Of a DNA stretch of 64,000 bases, positions 1 to 8,292 are shown in pieces. This stretch comes from Mycolicibacterium arabiense. GTDB taxonomy: Bacteria; Actinomycetota; Actinomycetes; Mycobacteriales; Mycobacteriaceae. Where the stretch lies: NCBI RefSeq assembly GCF_010731815.2, contig NZ_AP022593.1:62001-126000 (forward strand). Direction: 5' to 3'. Position numbers and translations under genes: made by a program. Below the pieces are notes generated by a model. It saw only the letters and a program-made list of their open reading frames with translations, did no database searches and was not told the DNA's origin. Numbering within the stretch: the first letter of the stretch is position 1; each line of letters starts with the position of its first letter.

Positions 1-115
1 CGCTCGAGACACCCGGTGACGGTGTGTCCAGATGGATGGTCGCCGCCCCGCCACCAGTAATGTTGGCAGGGAACAGAATCCGGCTTACAGGCCAACTCGT
101 TCCGCCCCGCGGGCA

Positions 116-1642
116 CTACCCGTCGCCCGCGGCCTTCTTCAGCTTCTCCAGCGCATCCTCGATCTGGGCCTCGGCGTCGCGCGCCACCTCGGCCTCCTTG
201 CCGAACAGCACGCCGTAGGTGAACGTGTCCTCGCCCGCAGCGTGTGCGACGACCGCCTCCTGCAGCAGATGCGTGCGGCTGACCACGCTGTCTTGATGGT
301 CGCCGAGCAGCGACTGGATCGCCTTGGCCCGGTCGGCCACCTTGTCGTCACCCAGCGCCGCGGCGGTGTAGCGAAGTTGCTTGGCACGCTTGCGAATCTT
401 GTGCAGGGCCTCGTCGCGCTCCTCGGGCGAGACGTCGGGATCCTTCGCCGCTGCCTTGGCCTTCTTCGCCGCCTTGCGCACGCTGCCGTAGGACGACTCG
501 AGGCTGGGCGGTGCAGGCTCCGCACCCGGGGTGGCCGACGACGGCTCCGCGGCGACCAGCGCCTCGAGACCGTCGAGCAGACGGAAGTAGCGCTCCGAGC
601 GCATCGCCGACAGCGAGCGCTTCCAGCCCGCCTGATAACGCCGCTTGCCGCCCTCGACGAGGCGTTCGCGCACCGGACCGCGCACCAACTCGTCGGGAAG
701 CGCATCGATTGCCTTGTCGTACTTCTCGGCGAGGACCTCGGCGTCACGCGCCACGCCGAGGATCCCGGCCAGCTCCTTCAACTCGTTCAGCAGCCAGGAG
801 TCGTCGGTGAGCCCGAACGACTCCTCCGATGCGCGCAGTAGGCTGCGGATCTTGCGGGTCACGACGCGCATCTGATGCACGGAGTCCCAGGCGTCGGCCC
901 GAACGGCACGATCCCAGACGATGAGTTCGTCGACCAGTTCGGCGACGGCGCGGTGCACCGGATCGGGGTGCGGCTTCTCGAGCGGTGTCGGACTCGGTTC
1001 CTCGCCGCGCGCCTGATCCAGCACCTTGGCCAGTTTCGAACCGTGGCCTGCCGTCTCGGCGCCCGCGTCGAACAGCCTGTTCGCCAATCGCGTCAGCAGC
1101 GCCGCGCCCTCGTCGGGCTCGGTGTCGCCGATCAGTTCGAGTTCCCACTCCCGCCACGTCTGGCGGTCGTCGTTGGCGGGCGTCGAGGCGGTCACCTCGT
1201 CGTCGCAGAACTCGGCGACCGGGCTACCCGACGGCCCTATCAGCAGGTCGACGGTGCGAGTGGTCTCGATGCGTGCCACCGGGGCCAGCGGCCGATCCCG
1301 CACGATCGCGAGCACGACGTCGCGGAGGTCCTCCGGCACGCTCGTCGGATCGCCGTCGCCAAGGGGGAGCCGCACCTCGGTGCGGGAGTCCGGCCCGGCG
1401 GGCAGCTTCAGGTGCCACCCCTCATCGGGTCCACCCGTGCGCCGCCGCAACGTGATGCGGTGCGCGGCCAGATCGTGTGCCGGTGTGTCGAAGTACACCG
1501 CGTCCAGCGACTGCACCGGCGAACGCTCGACACGGCTGATCGACGACAGACCCTCGAACGAGGGTGACACGGCGCTCTCCGACGGCGCGAACTTGCGCTC
1601 GATCTCGGTGTGGCGGGAGGCCTTGGGCTTGTCGGAGGGCAT
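116..1642 (-). CDS. CYTH and CHAD domain protein
   Basis: A protein of 508 residues with an N-terminal CYTH triphosphate-tunnel domain and a C-terminal CHAD helical domain. The CYTH signature EIERK lies at residues 13-17, and later strands are rich in alternating Arg/Glu. CYTH enzymes bind triphosphates or polyphosphate with divalent metal; CHAD domains are His/Lys/Arg-rich and bind polyphosphate, so a role in polyphosphate binding or hydrolysis is inferred. I chose the ATG at 1642 because the CYTH motif normally sits within about 20 residues of the start; in-frame sequence continues upstream to 1696 but looks non-conserved. It corresponds by position to Rv2226 and is transcribed away from the crotonase gene. 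Confidence 0.85.
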   Translation of the reverse strand: MPSDKPKASRHTEIERKFAPSESAVSPSFEGLSSISRVERSPVQSLDAVYFDTPAHDLAAHRITLRRRTGGPDEGWHLKLPAGPDSRTEVRLPLGDGDPTSVPEDLRDVVLAIVRDRPLAPVARIETTRTVDLLIGPSGSPVAEFCDDEVTASTPANDDRQTWREWELELIGDTEPDEGAALLTRLANRLFDAGAETAGHGSKLAKVLDQARGEEPSPTPLEKPHPDPVHRAVAELVDELIVWDRAVRADAWDSVHQMRVVTRKIRSLLRASEESFGLTDDSWLLNELKELAGILGVARDAEVLAEKYDKAIDALPDELVRGPVRERLVEGGKRRYQAGWKRSLSAMRSERYFRLLDGLEALVAAEPSSATPGAEPAPPSLESSYGSVRKAAKKAKAAAKDPDVSPEERDEALHKIRKRAKQLRYTAAALGDDKVADRAKAIQSLLGDHQDSVVSRTHLLQEAVVAHAAGEDTFTYGVLFGKEAEVARDAEAQIEDALEKLKKAAGDG

Positions 1643-1804
1643 CTTCACCTTCGGTGGGGAGGGATGGGGCTCGAAGTGTTGAACAGGGTGCCACATCCAG
1701 GTGAACGGACGGCCTCACCGCCGCAGCCATGGTCACCAGGCAGCGGCCCGCGCCGTTACAGATGGAGGGTCGGCCGTAAGACGCGTGCGATAACGTCTGC
1801 TGCC

Positions 1805-2584
1805 ATGCCCGAATTCGAGACGCTGACGTTCACCCAAACCGGACCCGTGACCAGCATCGTGCTGAACCGGCCCGAGGCCGCCAACGGCATGAACGACACG
1901 CTGACACGCGAACTGGTTGTCGCCGCCGCACTGTGTGACACCGAGGCCACGAAGGTGGTCACGATCACGGGCGCGGGCCGATTCTTCTGCGCCGGTGGCG
2001 ACCTCAAGGCGATGGCCGCCGCACCCGACGCCGGCACCTTCGTCAAGGGCATCGCCGACGACCTGCACCGCGCGTTGTCGACGTTCGCGCGCATGGACGC
2101 CGTGCTGATCACCGCCGTGAACGGGACGGCCGCCGGCGCAGGATTCAGCCTCGCCGTCACCGGTGACCTGGCGATCGCCGCCGAGTCCGCGAAGTTCACG
2201 ATGGCCTACACGAAGGCGGGCCTGAGCCCCGACGGCAGCTCGTCGTACTACCTGCCGCGGCTGATCGGCATCCGCCGCACCCAGCAGCTCATGCTCACCA
2301 ACCGCACGCTCACGGCCGCCGAAGCACTCGACTGGGGCCTGCTCAGCGAGGTCGTGCCCGACGCCGACCTCACCGCGCGCGCCGACGAGCTGGCGCAGCA
2401 GATGGCCGCTACCTCACGCACGTCCAACGGTGCGGTCAAGCGGCTGCTGCTCGACAGCTTCGGCAACGGCATCGAGGAGCAAATGGAACTCGAGGCTCGC
2501 TACATCGCCGGGTGCGCACGATCCGCCGACGGCCAGGAGGGCATCGCTGCGTTCCTCGGCAAGCGGGCGCCTGCCTTCGGCTAG
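1805..2584 (+). CDS. Crotonase-family enoyl-CoA hydratase/isomerase
   Basis: A 259-residue crotonase-fold acyl-CoA enzyme. The oxyanion-hole segments are visible (FCAGGDL and GTAAGAGFS). The two glutamates used by classical enoyl-CoA hydratases appear to be replaced: by alignment from memory, Ser follows GAGF and Tyr stands where the QPE glutamate should be. Instead there is LSPDG with Asp143, as in PaaG-type isomerases. It is therefore more likely an isomerase than a hydratase; the substrate is unknown. The ATG at 1805 is 8 bases after a TAACGT hexamer. Its stop codon overlaps that of convergent panB within a shared CTAG. I recall no gene at this place in M. tuberculosis. Confidence 0.82.
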   Translation: MPEFETLTFTQTGPVTSIVLNRPEAANGMNDTLTRELVVAAALCDTEATKVVTITGAGRFFCAGGDLKAMAAAPDAGTFVKGIADDLHRALSTFARMDAVLITAVNGTAAGAGFSLAVTGDLAIAAESAKFTMAYTKAGLSPDGSSSYYLPRLIGIRRTQQLMLTNRTLTAAEALDWGLLSEVVPDADLTARADELAQQMAATSRTSNGAVKRLLLDSFGNGIEEQMELEARYIAGCARSADGQEGIAAFLGKRAPAFG

Positions 2585-3435
2585 AAGGAGTGCTCCTCGG
2601 CGGGGAAGGCGCCCGTCGCCACGTCCTGGGCGTATTCGGTTGCCGCCCGGCGTAGTTCGCCGCCGACGTCGCCGAACCGCTTGACGAACTTCGCGGTCTT
2701 GCCTGCCGTCATGCCTGCCATGTCCTGCCACACCAGCACCTGGGCGTCGCAGTTGGGGCCTGCGCCGATTCCGACGGTGGGGATGGTGAGCTTGCCGGTG
2801 ATCTGGGTGGCCAACTCGGCAGGCACCATCTCGAGCACCACGGCGATCGCACCGGCCTCGGCGACCGCTATGGCGTCGTGAATGGTCTGCTCGGCACCGT
2901 CCCCGCGGCCCTGCACACGGAACCCGCCGAGACCGTTGACGCTCTGCGGGGTGAATCCGATGTGCGCGACGACCGGGATGCCGGCCTGGGTCAGCGTCGC
3001 GATCTGCTCGGCAACGCGCTCGCCGCCCTCCAGCTTGACCGCTGCGGCACCGGTCTCCTTGAGGAACCGGGTCGCGGTGGCCAGCGCCTGCTGCGGACCG
3101 GCTTCATAGCTGCCGAACGGCAGGTCGGCGACCACCAGTGCATGCGGTGCCCCGCGGACGACGCCGCGGACCAGCGGGATGAGTTCGTCGGCCGTGACCG
3201 GCACCGTGGTGTCGTAGCCGTACACCACGTTGGCGGCCGAATCGCCGACCAGCAGAACCGGGATCTCCGCGTCGTCGAACACCCGCGCGGTGGAGTAGTC
3301 GTAGGCCGTCAGCATGGCCCACTTGTGGCCCTCTGACTTCCACTTCAGGAGGTGGTGGGTCCGTACCTTGGCGCGCGGCTTGCGCTCTGCGACGGTCGAA
3401 TCGTTGGCAGCACCGTAGACACTTTGCTCAGACAT
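2581..3435 (-). CDS. panB: 3-methyl-2-oxobutanoate hydroxymethyltransferase (PanB)
   Basis: Ketopantoate hydroxymethyltransferase catalyses the first committed step of pantothenate and coenzyme A synthesis, moving a hydroxymethyl group from 5,10-methylene-tetrahydrofolate to 2-oxoisovalerate in the cytoplasm. The 284 residues match the family length. The metal-binding segment [11 protein letters not shown] lies around residues 63-73, and the central motif AHIGFTPQ and the GIGAG motif near the C terminus are both present. The ATG at 3435 is preceded by a GAGGGA ribosome-binding site; upstream in-frame sequence to 3516 is not conserved in character. It is the positional equivalent of Rv2225, convergent with the crotonase and divergent from the wax-ester synthase. 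Confidence 0.96.
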   Translation of the reverse strand: MSEQSVYGAANDSTVAERKPRAKVRTHHLLKWKSEGHKWAMLTAYDYSTARVFDDAEIPVLLVGDSAANVVYGYDTTVPVTADELIPLVRGVVRGAPHALVVADLPFGSYEAGPQQALATATRFLKETGAAAVKLEGGERVAEQIATLTQAGIPVVAHIGFTPQSVNGLGGFRVQGRGDGAEQTIHDAIAVAEAGAIAVVLEMVPAELATQITGKLTIPTVGIGAGPNCDAQVLVWQDMAGMTAGKTAKFVKRFGDVGGELRRAATEYAQDVATGAFPAEEHSF

Positions 3436-3576
3436 CGTCGTCCCTCGTGTGGTCTGGTCGTCCTCGAGGCCCATCCGGGTCCCCGGGTCGTCTGACCGTT
3501 CCAGTGTGACACCCACGTTGCCGAAGGTGAACGCCCAGTGAAGTGCATTTCCTCACACCCTGGCAGGCGTCCGGCC

Positions 3577-3582
3577 TAACAT
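3577..3582 (+). promoter_or_regulatory. -10 hexamer of a probable leaderless promoter for the WS/DGAT gene
   Basis: TAACAT, then seven bases, then the ATG at 3590. This spacing places the transcription start on or next to the start codon, as in mycobacterial leaderless genes. No ribosome-binding site is visible. Confidence 0.6.
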
Positions 3583-3589
3583 CGGCGGA

Positions 3590-4984
3590 ATGCAACGGCT
3601 AAGCGGCCTCGACGCCAGCTTCCTCTACCTCGAATCCGCCGCATTGCCACTGCACGTGTGCTCGGTGCTGGAGATCGACCCGTCCACCATTCCCGGCGGC
3701 TACTCGTTCGACCGGTTGCGCGACGCGCTGGCGCTGCGGATCAAGGCGATGCCGGAGTTCCGGGAGAAGCTCGCCGACAACCGGCTCAACCTCGATCACC
3801 CGGTTCGCGTGGAGGACAAGGACTTCGACGTCGACCGGCACCTGCACCGCATCGGGCTGCCCGCCCCGGGTGGGCGTGCCGAACTGGCCGAGATCTGCGG
3901 GCACATCGCGTCGTTGACGCTCGATCGCAGCCGCCCGCTGTGGGAGATGTGGATCATCGAGAACCTCGCGAACACCACCGACGGCAACGAGGGCGGTCGC
4001 CTCGCGGTGCTGACCAAGGTGCACCACTCGGGCGTGGACGGCGTCACGGGGGCGAACTTGATGTCGCAGCTGTGCGCCACCGAACCCGATCCACCTGCCC
4101 CGGAACCGGTGGCCGGCGTCGGGCAGGCGTCCGATCTCGAGATCGCGATCGGCGGAGCCATCAGGTTCGCCACCCGCCCGCTGAAGCTGGTCAACGTGGT
4201 GCCGATGACGGTGAACACGGTGCTGGATACCGTCAAGCGCGCCCGCAACGGCCTCACCATGGCGGCCCCGTTCAACGCGCCCAAGACGCGGTTCAACGCC
4301 AACGTCACCGGGCGGCGCAACGTCGCCTTCGCGCAGCTCGACCTCGAGGACATCAAGCTCGTCAAGAACCACTTCGGCGTCAAGGTCAACGACGTGGTGA
4401 TGGCTCTGGTGTCCGGCGTGCTGCGCCGCTTCCTGCTCGACAGCGGCGAGCTGCCGGACAGCTCGCTGGTGGCGATGGTGCCGGTCTCGGTACACGACAA
4501 GTCCGACCGGCCCGGCCGCAACCAGGTGTCGGGCATGTTCGCCAGCCTGGAGACCAACGTCGACGATCCCGTACAGCGCATCAAGGCCATCGCGGAAGCC
4601 AATTCGCTTGCCAAGGAACACAGTTCGGCGATCGGCGCCACCCTGCTGCAGGACTGGACGCAGTTCGCCGCGCCCGCGGTGTTCGGCATCGCCATGCGGG
4701 TGTATGCGCGCAGCAATCTGAGCGGTGCGCGGCCGGTGCACAACCTGGTGGTCTCCAACGTGCCCGGCCCCCAGGTGCCGCTGTACTTCCTGGGCGCCGA
4801 GGTCAAGGCGATGTATCCGCTGGGCCCGATCTTCCACGGCTCCGGACTGAACATCACCGTCATGTCGCTCAACGGCGGGTTGGACGTCGGGCTGATCTCC
4901 TGCCCGGATCTGCTGCCCGACCTGTGGGACATGGCCGACGACTTCCAGGTCGCGCTCGACGAGCTGGTGGCCGCGACCAAGTAG
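3590..4984 (+). CDS. Wax ester synthase/diacylglycerol acyltransferase (WS/DGAT)
   Basis: A 464-residue acyl-CoA:diacylglycerol or fatty-alcohol acyltransferase that makes storage triacylglycerol or wax esters. The N terminus MQRLSGLDASFLYLES is typical of mycobacterial Tgs proteins. The catalytic HHxxxDG motif is HHSGVDG at residues 145-151. The conserved NVPGP near residue 390 and the C-terminal DUF1298 region are present, so it looks complete and active. Mycobacteria carry many paralogues, so I cannot say which Tgs it is. It sits between panB and hip1, where I recall no such gene in M. tuberculosis. No ribosome-binding site is needed if the transcript is leaderless. Confidence 0.92.
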   Translation: MQRLSGLDASFLYLESAALPLHVCSVLEIDPSTIPGGYSFDRLRDALALRIKAMPEFREKLADNRLNLDHPVRVEDKDFDVDRHLHRIGLPAPGGRAELAEICGHIASLTLDRSRPLWEMWIIENLANTTDGNEGGRLAVLTKVHHSGVDGVTGANLMSQLCATEPDPPAPEPVAGVGQASDLEIAIGGAIRFATRPLKLVNVVPMTVNTVLDTVKRARNGLTMAAPFNAPKTRFNANVTGRRNVAFAQLDLEDIKLVKNHFGVKVNDVVMALVSGVLRRFLLDSGELPDSSLVAMVPVSVHDKSDRPGRNQVSGMFASLETNVDDPVQRIKAIAEANSLAKEHSSAIGATLLQDWTQFAAPAVFGIAMRVYARSNLSGARPVHNLVVSNVPGPQVPLYFLGAEVKAMYPLGPIFHGSGLNITVMSLNGGLDVGLISCPDLLPDLWDMADDFQVALDELVAATK

Positions 4985-5040
4985 GCGCGCGGTAGCGCCC
5001 TCAGCAGCGGCGATGGCAGGTCATGGCAGCATGGGCAGCC

Positions 5041-6552
5041 ATGAACCTCAAGAGCGGGGTCCTCGCGGCCGCCATGGTGATGATGGTGGTCGTCGGCTGC
5101 AGCAAAGTGGTCGACGGACGCGCGCTCGTCGGCGCCCCGCCGCCCGGCACGCCCGTGGACTGGGCGGAGTGCGACGCCGACGCATCCGGTGACCTCCCGC
5201 TTCCCTCCGGCGCCGAATGCGGGATGCTCTCGGTGCCCGTCGACTACGCCAAGCCCGACGGCGACGTCGCGCAACTCGCGCTCATCAGGTTCCCCGCGAC
5301 CGGCCAGAAGATCGGCTCGCTGTTCGTCAACCCGGGCGGGCCCGGCGAGTCGGGCGTCGCGGCGGCGGCCTCGCTGGTGGGCACCATGCCCGAATCGGTG
5401 CGCGAGCGCTTCGACCTCGTCGGCTTCGACCCGCGTGGCGTCGGGCGTTCCACCCCGGCGGTCTGGTGCAACTCCGACGAGGACAACGACAGGCTGCGCG
5501 CCGACCCGCAGGTCGACTACTCGCCCGAAGGCGTCGAGCACATCGAGTCCGAGACCAAGGCCTTCGTGGAGCGGTGCGTCGACAAGATGGGGGAGGAGTT
5601 CCTCGCCAACGTCGGAACCGTCAGCGTCGCAAAGGATCTCGACGCCATGCGTGAGGCGATGGGCGACGAGAAGCTGACCTACCTCGGCTACTCCTACGGC
5701 ACGCGCATCGGCGCCGCCTACGCCGAGGAGTTCCCGGACAAGGTGCGCGCGATGATCCTCGATGGCGCGGTCGACCCCAACGCCGACCCGCTCGAGGCCG
5801 ACATCCGCCAGGCCGCCGCCTTCCAGACCGCGTTCAACGACTACGCAGCCGACTGCGCGAAGAACCCCAGCTGCCCCCTGGGCACCGACCCCGCCAAGGC
5901 GGTCGAGGTCTACAAGTCGATCGTCGATCCGCTGGTGGAGCAGCCTGCCGAGACCGACGACCCGCGCGGGCTCAGCTACGGCGACGCGATCATCGGCACC
6001 ATCCTGCCGCTCTACTCGCCCAACCTGTGGCGCCACCTGACCCAGGCGCTGACCGAGCTGCGCGAGGGCAGGGGCGACACGATGCTCGCGCTCGCCGACC
6101 TGTACATGGGACGCGACCCCGAGGGGCACTACAACAACTCGACCGACGTGCGCGTCGCGGTCAACTGCGTCGACGAGCCGCCGATCACCGACCGCGCGAA
6201 GGTCATCGAGCAGGACCGCCGCGCCCGCGAGGTGGCGCCGTTCATGAGCTACGGCGAGTTCACCGGCAACGCCCCGCTCGGGACGTGCGCGTTCTGGCCG
6301 GTGCCGCCCACCTCGACACCGCACGAACTCTCGATCGAGGGCCTGCCGCCCACGTTGGTCGTGTCCACGACCAACGACCCGGCGACGCCGTACCAGGCCG
6401 GTGTCGACCTGGCCAAGCAACTCGGCGGAGCGTTGCTGACGTTCGACGGCACCCAGCACACCGTGGTGTTCCAGGGCGACCGCTGCGTCGACGACATCGC
6501 AGCGAAGTACCTCGTCGACGTCACCGTGCCGCCCCCGGGCGCCCGCTGCTAG
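5041..6552 (+). CDS. caeA: Lipoprotein serine protease, Hip1/CaeA type
   Basis: An exported alpha/beta-hydrolase of 503 residues with a TAP-like C-terminal domain. The signal peptide ends in a lipobox (VVGC), so a membrane-anchored lipoprotein is expected. The catalytic triad can be read as Ser218 in GYSYG, Asp446 in TTNDP and His473 in GTQHT. The M. tuberculosis homologue Rv2224c (Hip1) is a cell-envelope protease that cleaves GroEL2 and affects immune responses; its triad is Ser228, Asp463, His490. I chose the ATG at 5041 because it gives a canonical lipoprotein signal; a start at 5023 would add six residues. A second, homologous protease follows directly. Confidence 0.93.
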   Translation: MNLKSGVLAAAMVMMVVVGCSKVVDGRALVGAPPPGTPVDWAECDADASGDLPLPSGAECGMLSVPVDYAKPDGDVAQLALIRFPATGQKIGSLFVNPGGPGESGVAAAASLVGTMPESVRERFDLVGFDPRGVGRSTPAVWCNSDEDNDRLRADPQVDYSPEGVEHIESETKAFVERCVDKMGEEFLANVGTVSVAKDLDAMREAMGDEKLTYLGYSYGTRIGAAYAEEFPDKVRAMILDGAVDPNADPLEADIRQAAAFQTAFNDYAADCAKNPSCPLGTDPAKAVEVYKSIVDPLVEQPAETDDPRGLSYGDAIIGTILPLYSPNLWRHLTQALTELREGRGDTMLALADLYMGRDPEGHYNNSTDVRVAVNCVDEPPITDRAKVIEQDRRAREVAPFMSYGEFTGNAPLGTCAFWPVPPTSTPHELSIEGLPPTLVVSTTNDPATPYQAGVDLAKQLGGALLTFDGTQHTVVFQGDRCVDDIAAKYLVDVTVPPPGARC

Positions 6553-6596
6553 GCAAAGTCACCACGCCGGCGAGCTTGCGAGCCGGCAAAGTCACC
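6552..6596. repeat. Direct repeats flanking an inverted repeat between the two proteases
   Basis: The 12-base sequence GGCAAAGTCACC occurs at 6552-6563, overlapping the end of the first protease gene, and again at 6585-6596. Between and touching them are two GCCGGC copies that can pair around a 10-base loop. A weak terminator, processing site or dispersed intercistronic repeat is possible; there is no T tract. Confidence 0.5.
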
Positions 6597-6671
6597 GAAG
6601 CATCACCGTCCGGTTGCCGACGCATCTCCTGTGGACCGTGGATGCGGTGTCGAAGGCCTGTGCGTGCGAAC

Positions 6672-8213
6672 ATGATCGCCATGTGGCGGGTGGGCAGGAC
6701 GTTCTCGGCACCGCTCGCGCTCGTGGTCCTGCTGGGCCTGGCCGGGCCGGTGTCTGCGGTGGCGTCGGCTGCGCCCGAAGGTGAACCGCTGCAGGCCTAC
6801 GGTCAGTCACCGGCATGGGGCAGCTGCACGCCGCTCGTCGGTGACGTCACGCGGATCCCCAACGCGCAGTGCGGCGTCGTGACCGTGCCCGTCGACTACG
6901 CCGACCCGGCAGGCCCGCAGGCCAACCTAGCCGTCATCCGCATCCCGGCAACCGGCCCCAACCGCATCGGCGTGCTGATGGTGAATCCCGGCGGACCGGG
7001 CGCGTCGGCGGTCGACACCGTCGCGGGCATGGGGGCCAGCCTCGCGGGGACCGAGATCAACCGGCGCTTCGACCTCGTCGGGTTCGACCCGCGCGGCGTC
7101 GGCCACTCGACGCCAGAGGTCCGCTGCCGCACCGACGCCGAGTTCGACGCCTACCGCCGCCAACCGATGGCCGACTACAGCCCCGCGGGCGTCGCGGCGA
7201 TCGAGTCGATCTACGCCGGGCTCGCGCAGGGCTGCCTCGAGCGCACCGGCACGCCGTTCCTGGCCAACATCGGCACGGCATCCACGGCCCAGGACATGGA
7301 CGTGGTGCGCGCCGCGCTCGGCGAAGCCCAGATCAACTACCTCGGCTTCTCCTACGGCACCGAGCTGGGCGCGAAGTACGCCGAGCGCTACCCCGACCGC
7401 GTGCGCGCCATGGTGCTCGACGGTGCGGTCGACCCGGGCTCGGACCCGATCGGCGAGAACATCCGGCAACTCGCCGGCTTCCAAACGGCTTTCGACGACT
7501 ACGCCGCCGACTGCGCGCGCAGCACCGACTGCCCACTGGGTCAGGACCCGACCCAGTTCGTGGCGCGCTACCACCAGCTGGTCAACCCCCTGGTCGCGGG
7601 CCCGGCGGCCACGACCGACCCGCGTGGCCTGAGCTACCAGGACGCCATCACCGGCACCGTCAACGCCCTCTACACCGAGCGCTACTGGAAGTACCTGACC
7701 AGCGGGCTGCTCGGACTGGCCCGTGGCACCGACCCCGGCGACCTGCTCCTACTGGCCGACGACTACCAGCAGCGCGACCGCAACGGGCACTACTCAAACC
7801 AGCAGGACGCGTTCACCGCGATCCGCTGCGTCGACGCGCCGTACCCGACCGACCCCGCCGTGTGGGCCGACGCCGACCGCCGGGCGCGCGAGGCCGCGCC
7901 GTTCATGGCCTACGGGGAGTTCACCGGTCTCGCCCCCCGCGACATTTGCGCGCTGTGGCCCGTACCCCCCACGTCGCAGCCGCAGGACGCGGTCTCGCCC
8001 GGTCCCGGCAAGGTCGTCGTCGTGTCGACCACGCACGACCCCGCCACCCCGTATCAGGCGGGCGTGGACCTCGCCCGGCAGCTCGGCGGCTCCCTCATCT
8101 CGTTCGAGGGCACCCAGCACACCGTGGTGTTCAACGGCAGCCCGTGCGTCGACCCCGCGATCGTCAGCTTCCTCGTCGACTCCGTGCAGCCACCGGCGGG
8201 TCTTCGCTGCTGA
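6672..8213 (+). CDS. Secreted serine protease paralogous to Hip1
   Basis: A 513-residue alpha/beta-hydrolase with a TAP-like C-terminal domain, a clear paralogue of the gene before it. The signal peptide is Sec-type (Arg, then a hydrophobic run, then AxA), with no lipobox Cys, so it is probably secreted or loosely associated. The triad is Ser227 (GFSYG), Asp456 (TTHDP) and His483 (GTQHT). It corresponds to Rv2223c, annotated as an exported protease. ATG codons at 6672 and 6681 are both possible; I give the first. Reading frame open far upstream of 6672 is not protein-like. The substrate is unknown. Confidence 0.9.
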   Translation: MIAMWRVGRTFSAPLALVVLLGLAGPVSAVASAAPEGEPLQAYGQSPAWGSCTPLVGDVTRIPNAQCGVVTVPVDYADPAGPQANLAVIRIPATGPNRIGVLMVNPGGPGASAVDTVAGMGASLAGTEINRRFDLVGFDPRGVGHSTPEVRCRTDAEFDAYRRQPMADYSPAGVAAIESIYAGLAQGCLERTGTPFLANIGTASTAQDMDVVRAALGEAQINYLGFSYGTELGAKYAERYPDRVRAMVLDGAVDPGSDPIGENIRQLAGFQTAFDDYAADCARSTDCPLGQDPTQFVARYHQLVNPLVAGPAATTDPRGLSYQDAITGTVNALYTERYWKYLTSGLLGLARGTDPGDLLLLADDYQQRDRNGHYSNQQDAFTAIRCVDAPYPTDPAVWADADRRAREAAPFMAYGEFTGLAPRDICALWPVPPTSQPQDAVSPGPGKVVVVSTTHDPATPYQAGVDLARQLGGSLISFEGTQHTVVFNGSPCVDPAIVSFLVDSVQPPAGLRC

Positions 8214-8253
8214 CCGTGCCGCGGTGTCGGAGAACACGAACCGCAGCCGCCGC

Positions 8254-8269
8254 GTAACACGGATTTAAC
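8254..8269 (+). promoter_or_regulatory. GlnR-like box before glnA2
   Basis: GTAAC, six bases, TTAAC: an AC-n9-AC arrangement like actinobacterial GlnR half-sites. It lies 24-39 bases before the glnA2 start codon and just upstream of the proposed -10. Such short motifs also arise by chance. Confidence 0.4.
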
Positions 8270-8279
8270 AGCCGGTGCA

Positions 8280-8285
8280 TACGCT
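8280..8285 (+). promoter_or_regulatory. -10 hexamer of probable leaderless glnA2 promoter
   Basis: TACGCT followed by seven bases and the ATG at 8293, consistent with a leaderless transcript and supporting that start. Confidence 0.55.
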
Positions 8286-8292
8286 TCCGGAC

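Noticed and set aside
1..115. Possible gene fragment at the left edge
   Set aside because: The bases before the CYTH/CHAD stop show no open frame with protein-like composition; I see nothing recognisable there.
3796..6459. Very long open frame on the minus strand opposite WS/DGAT and caeA
   Set aside because: It mirrors the codon pattern of the plus-strand genes, has no start signal and its translation is His/Arg/Val-rich without domains; a high-GC shadow.
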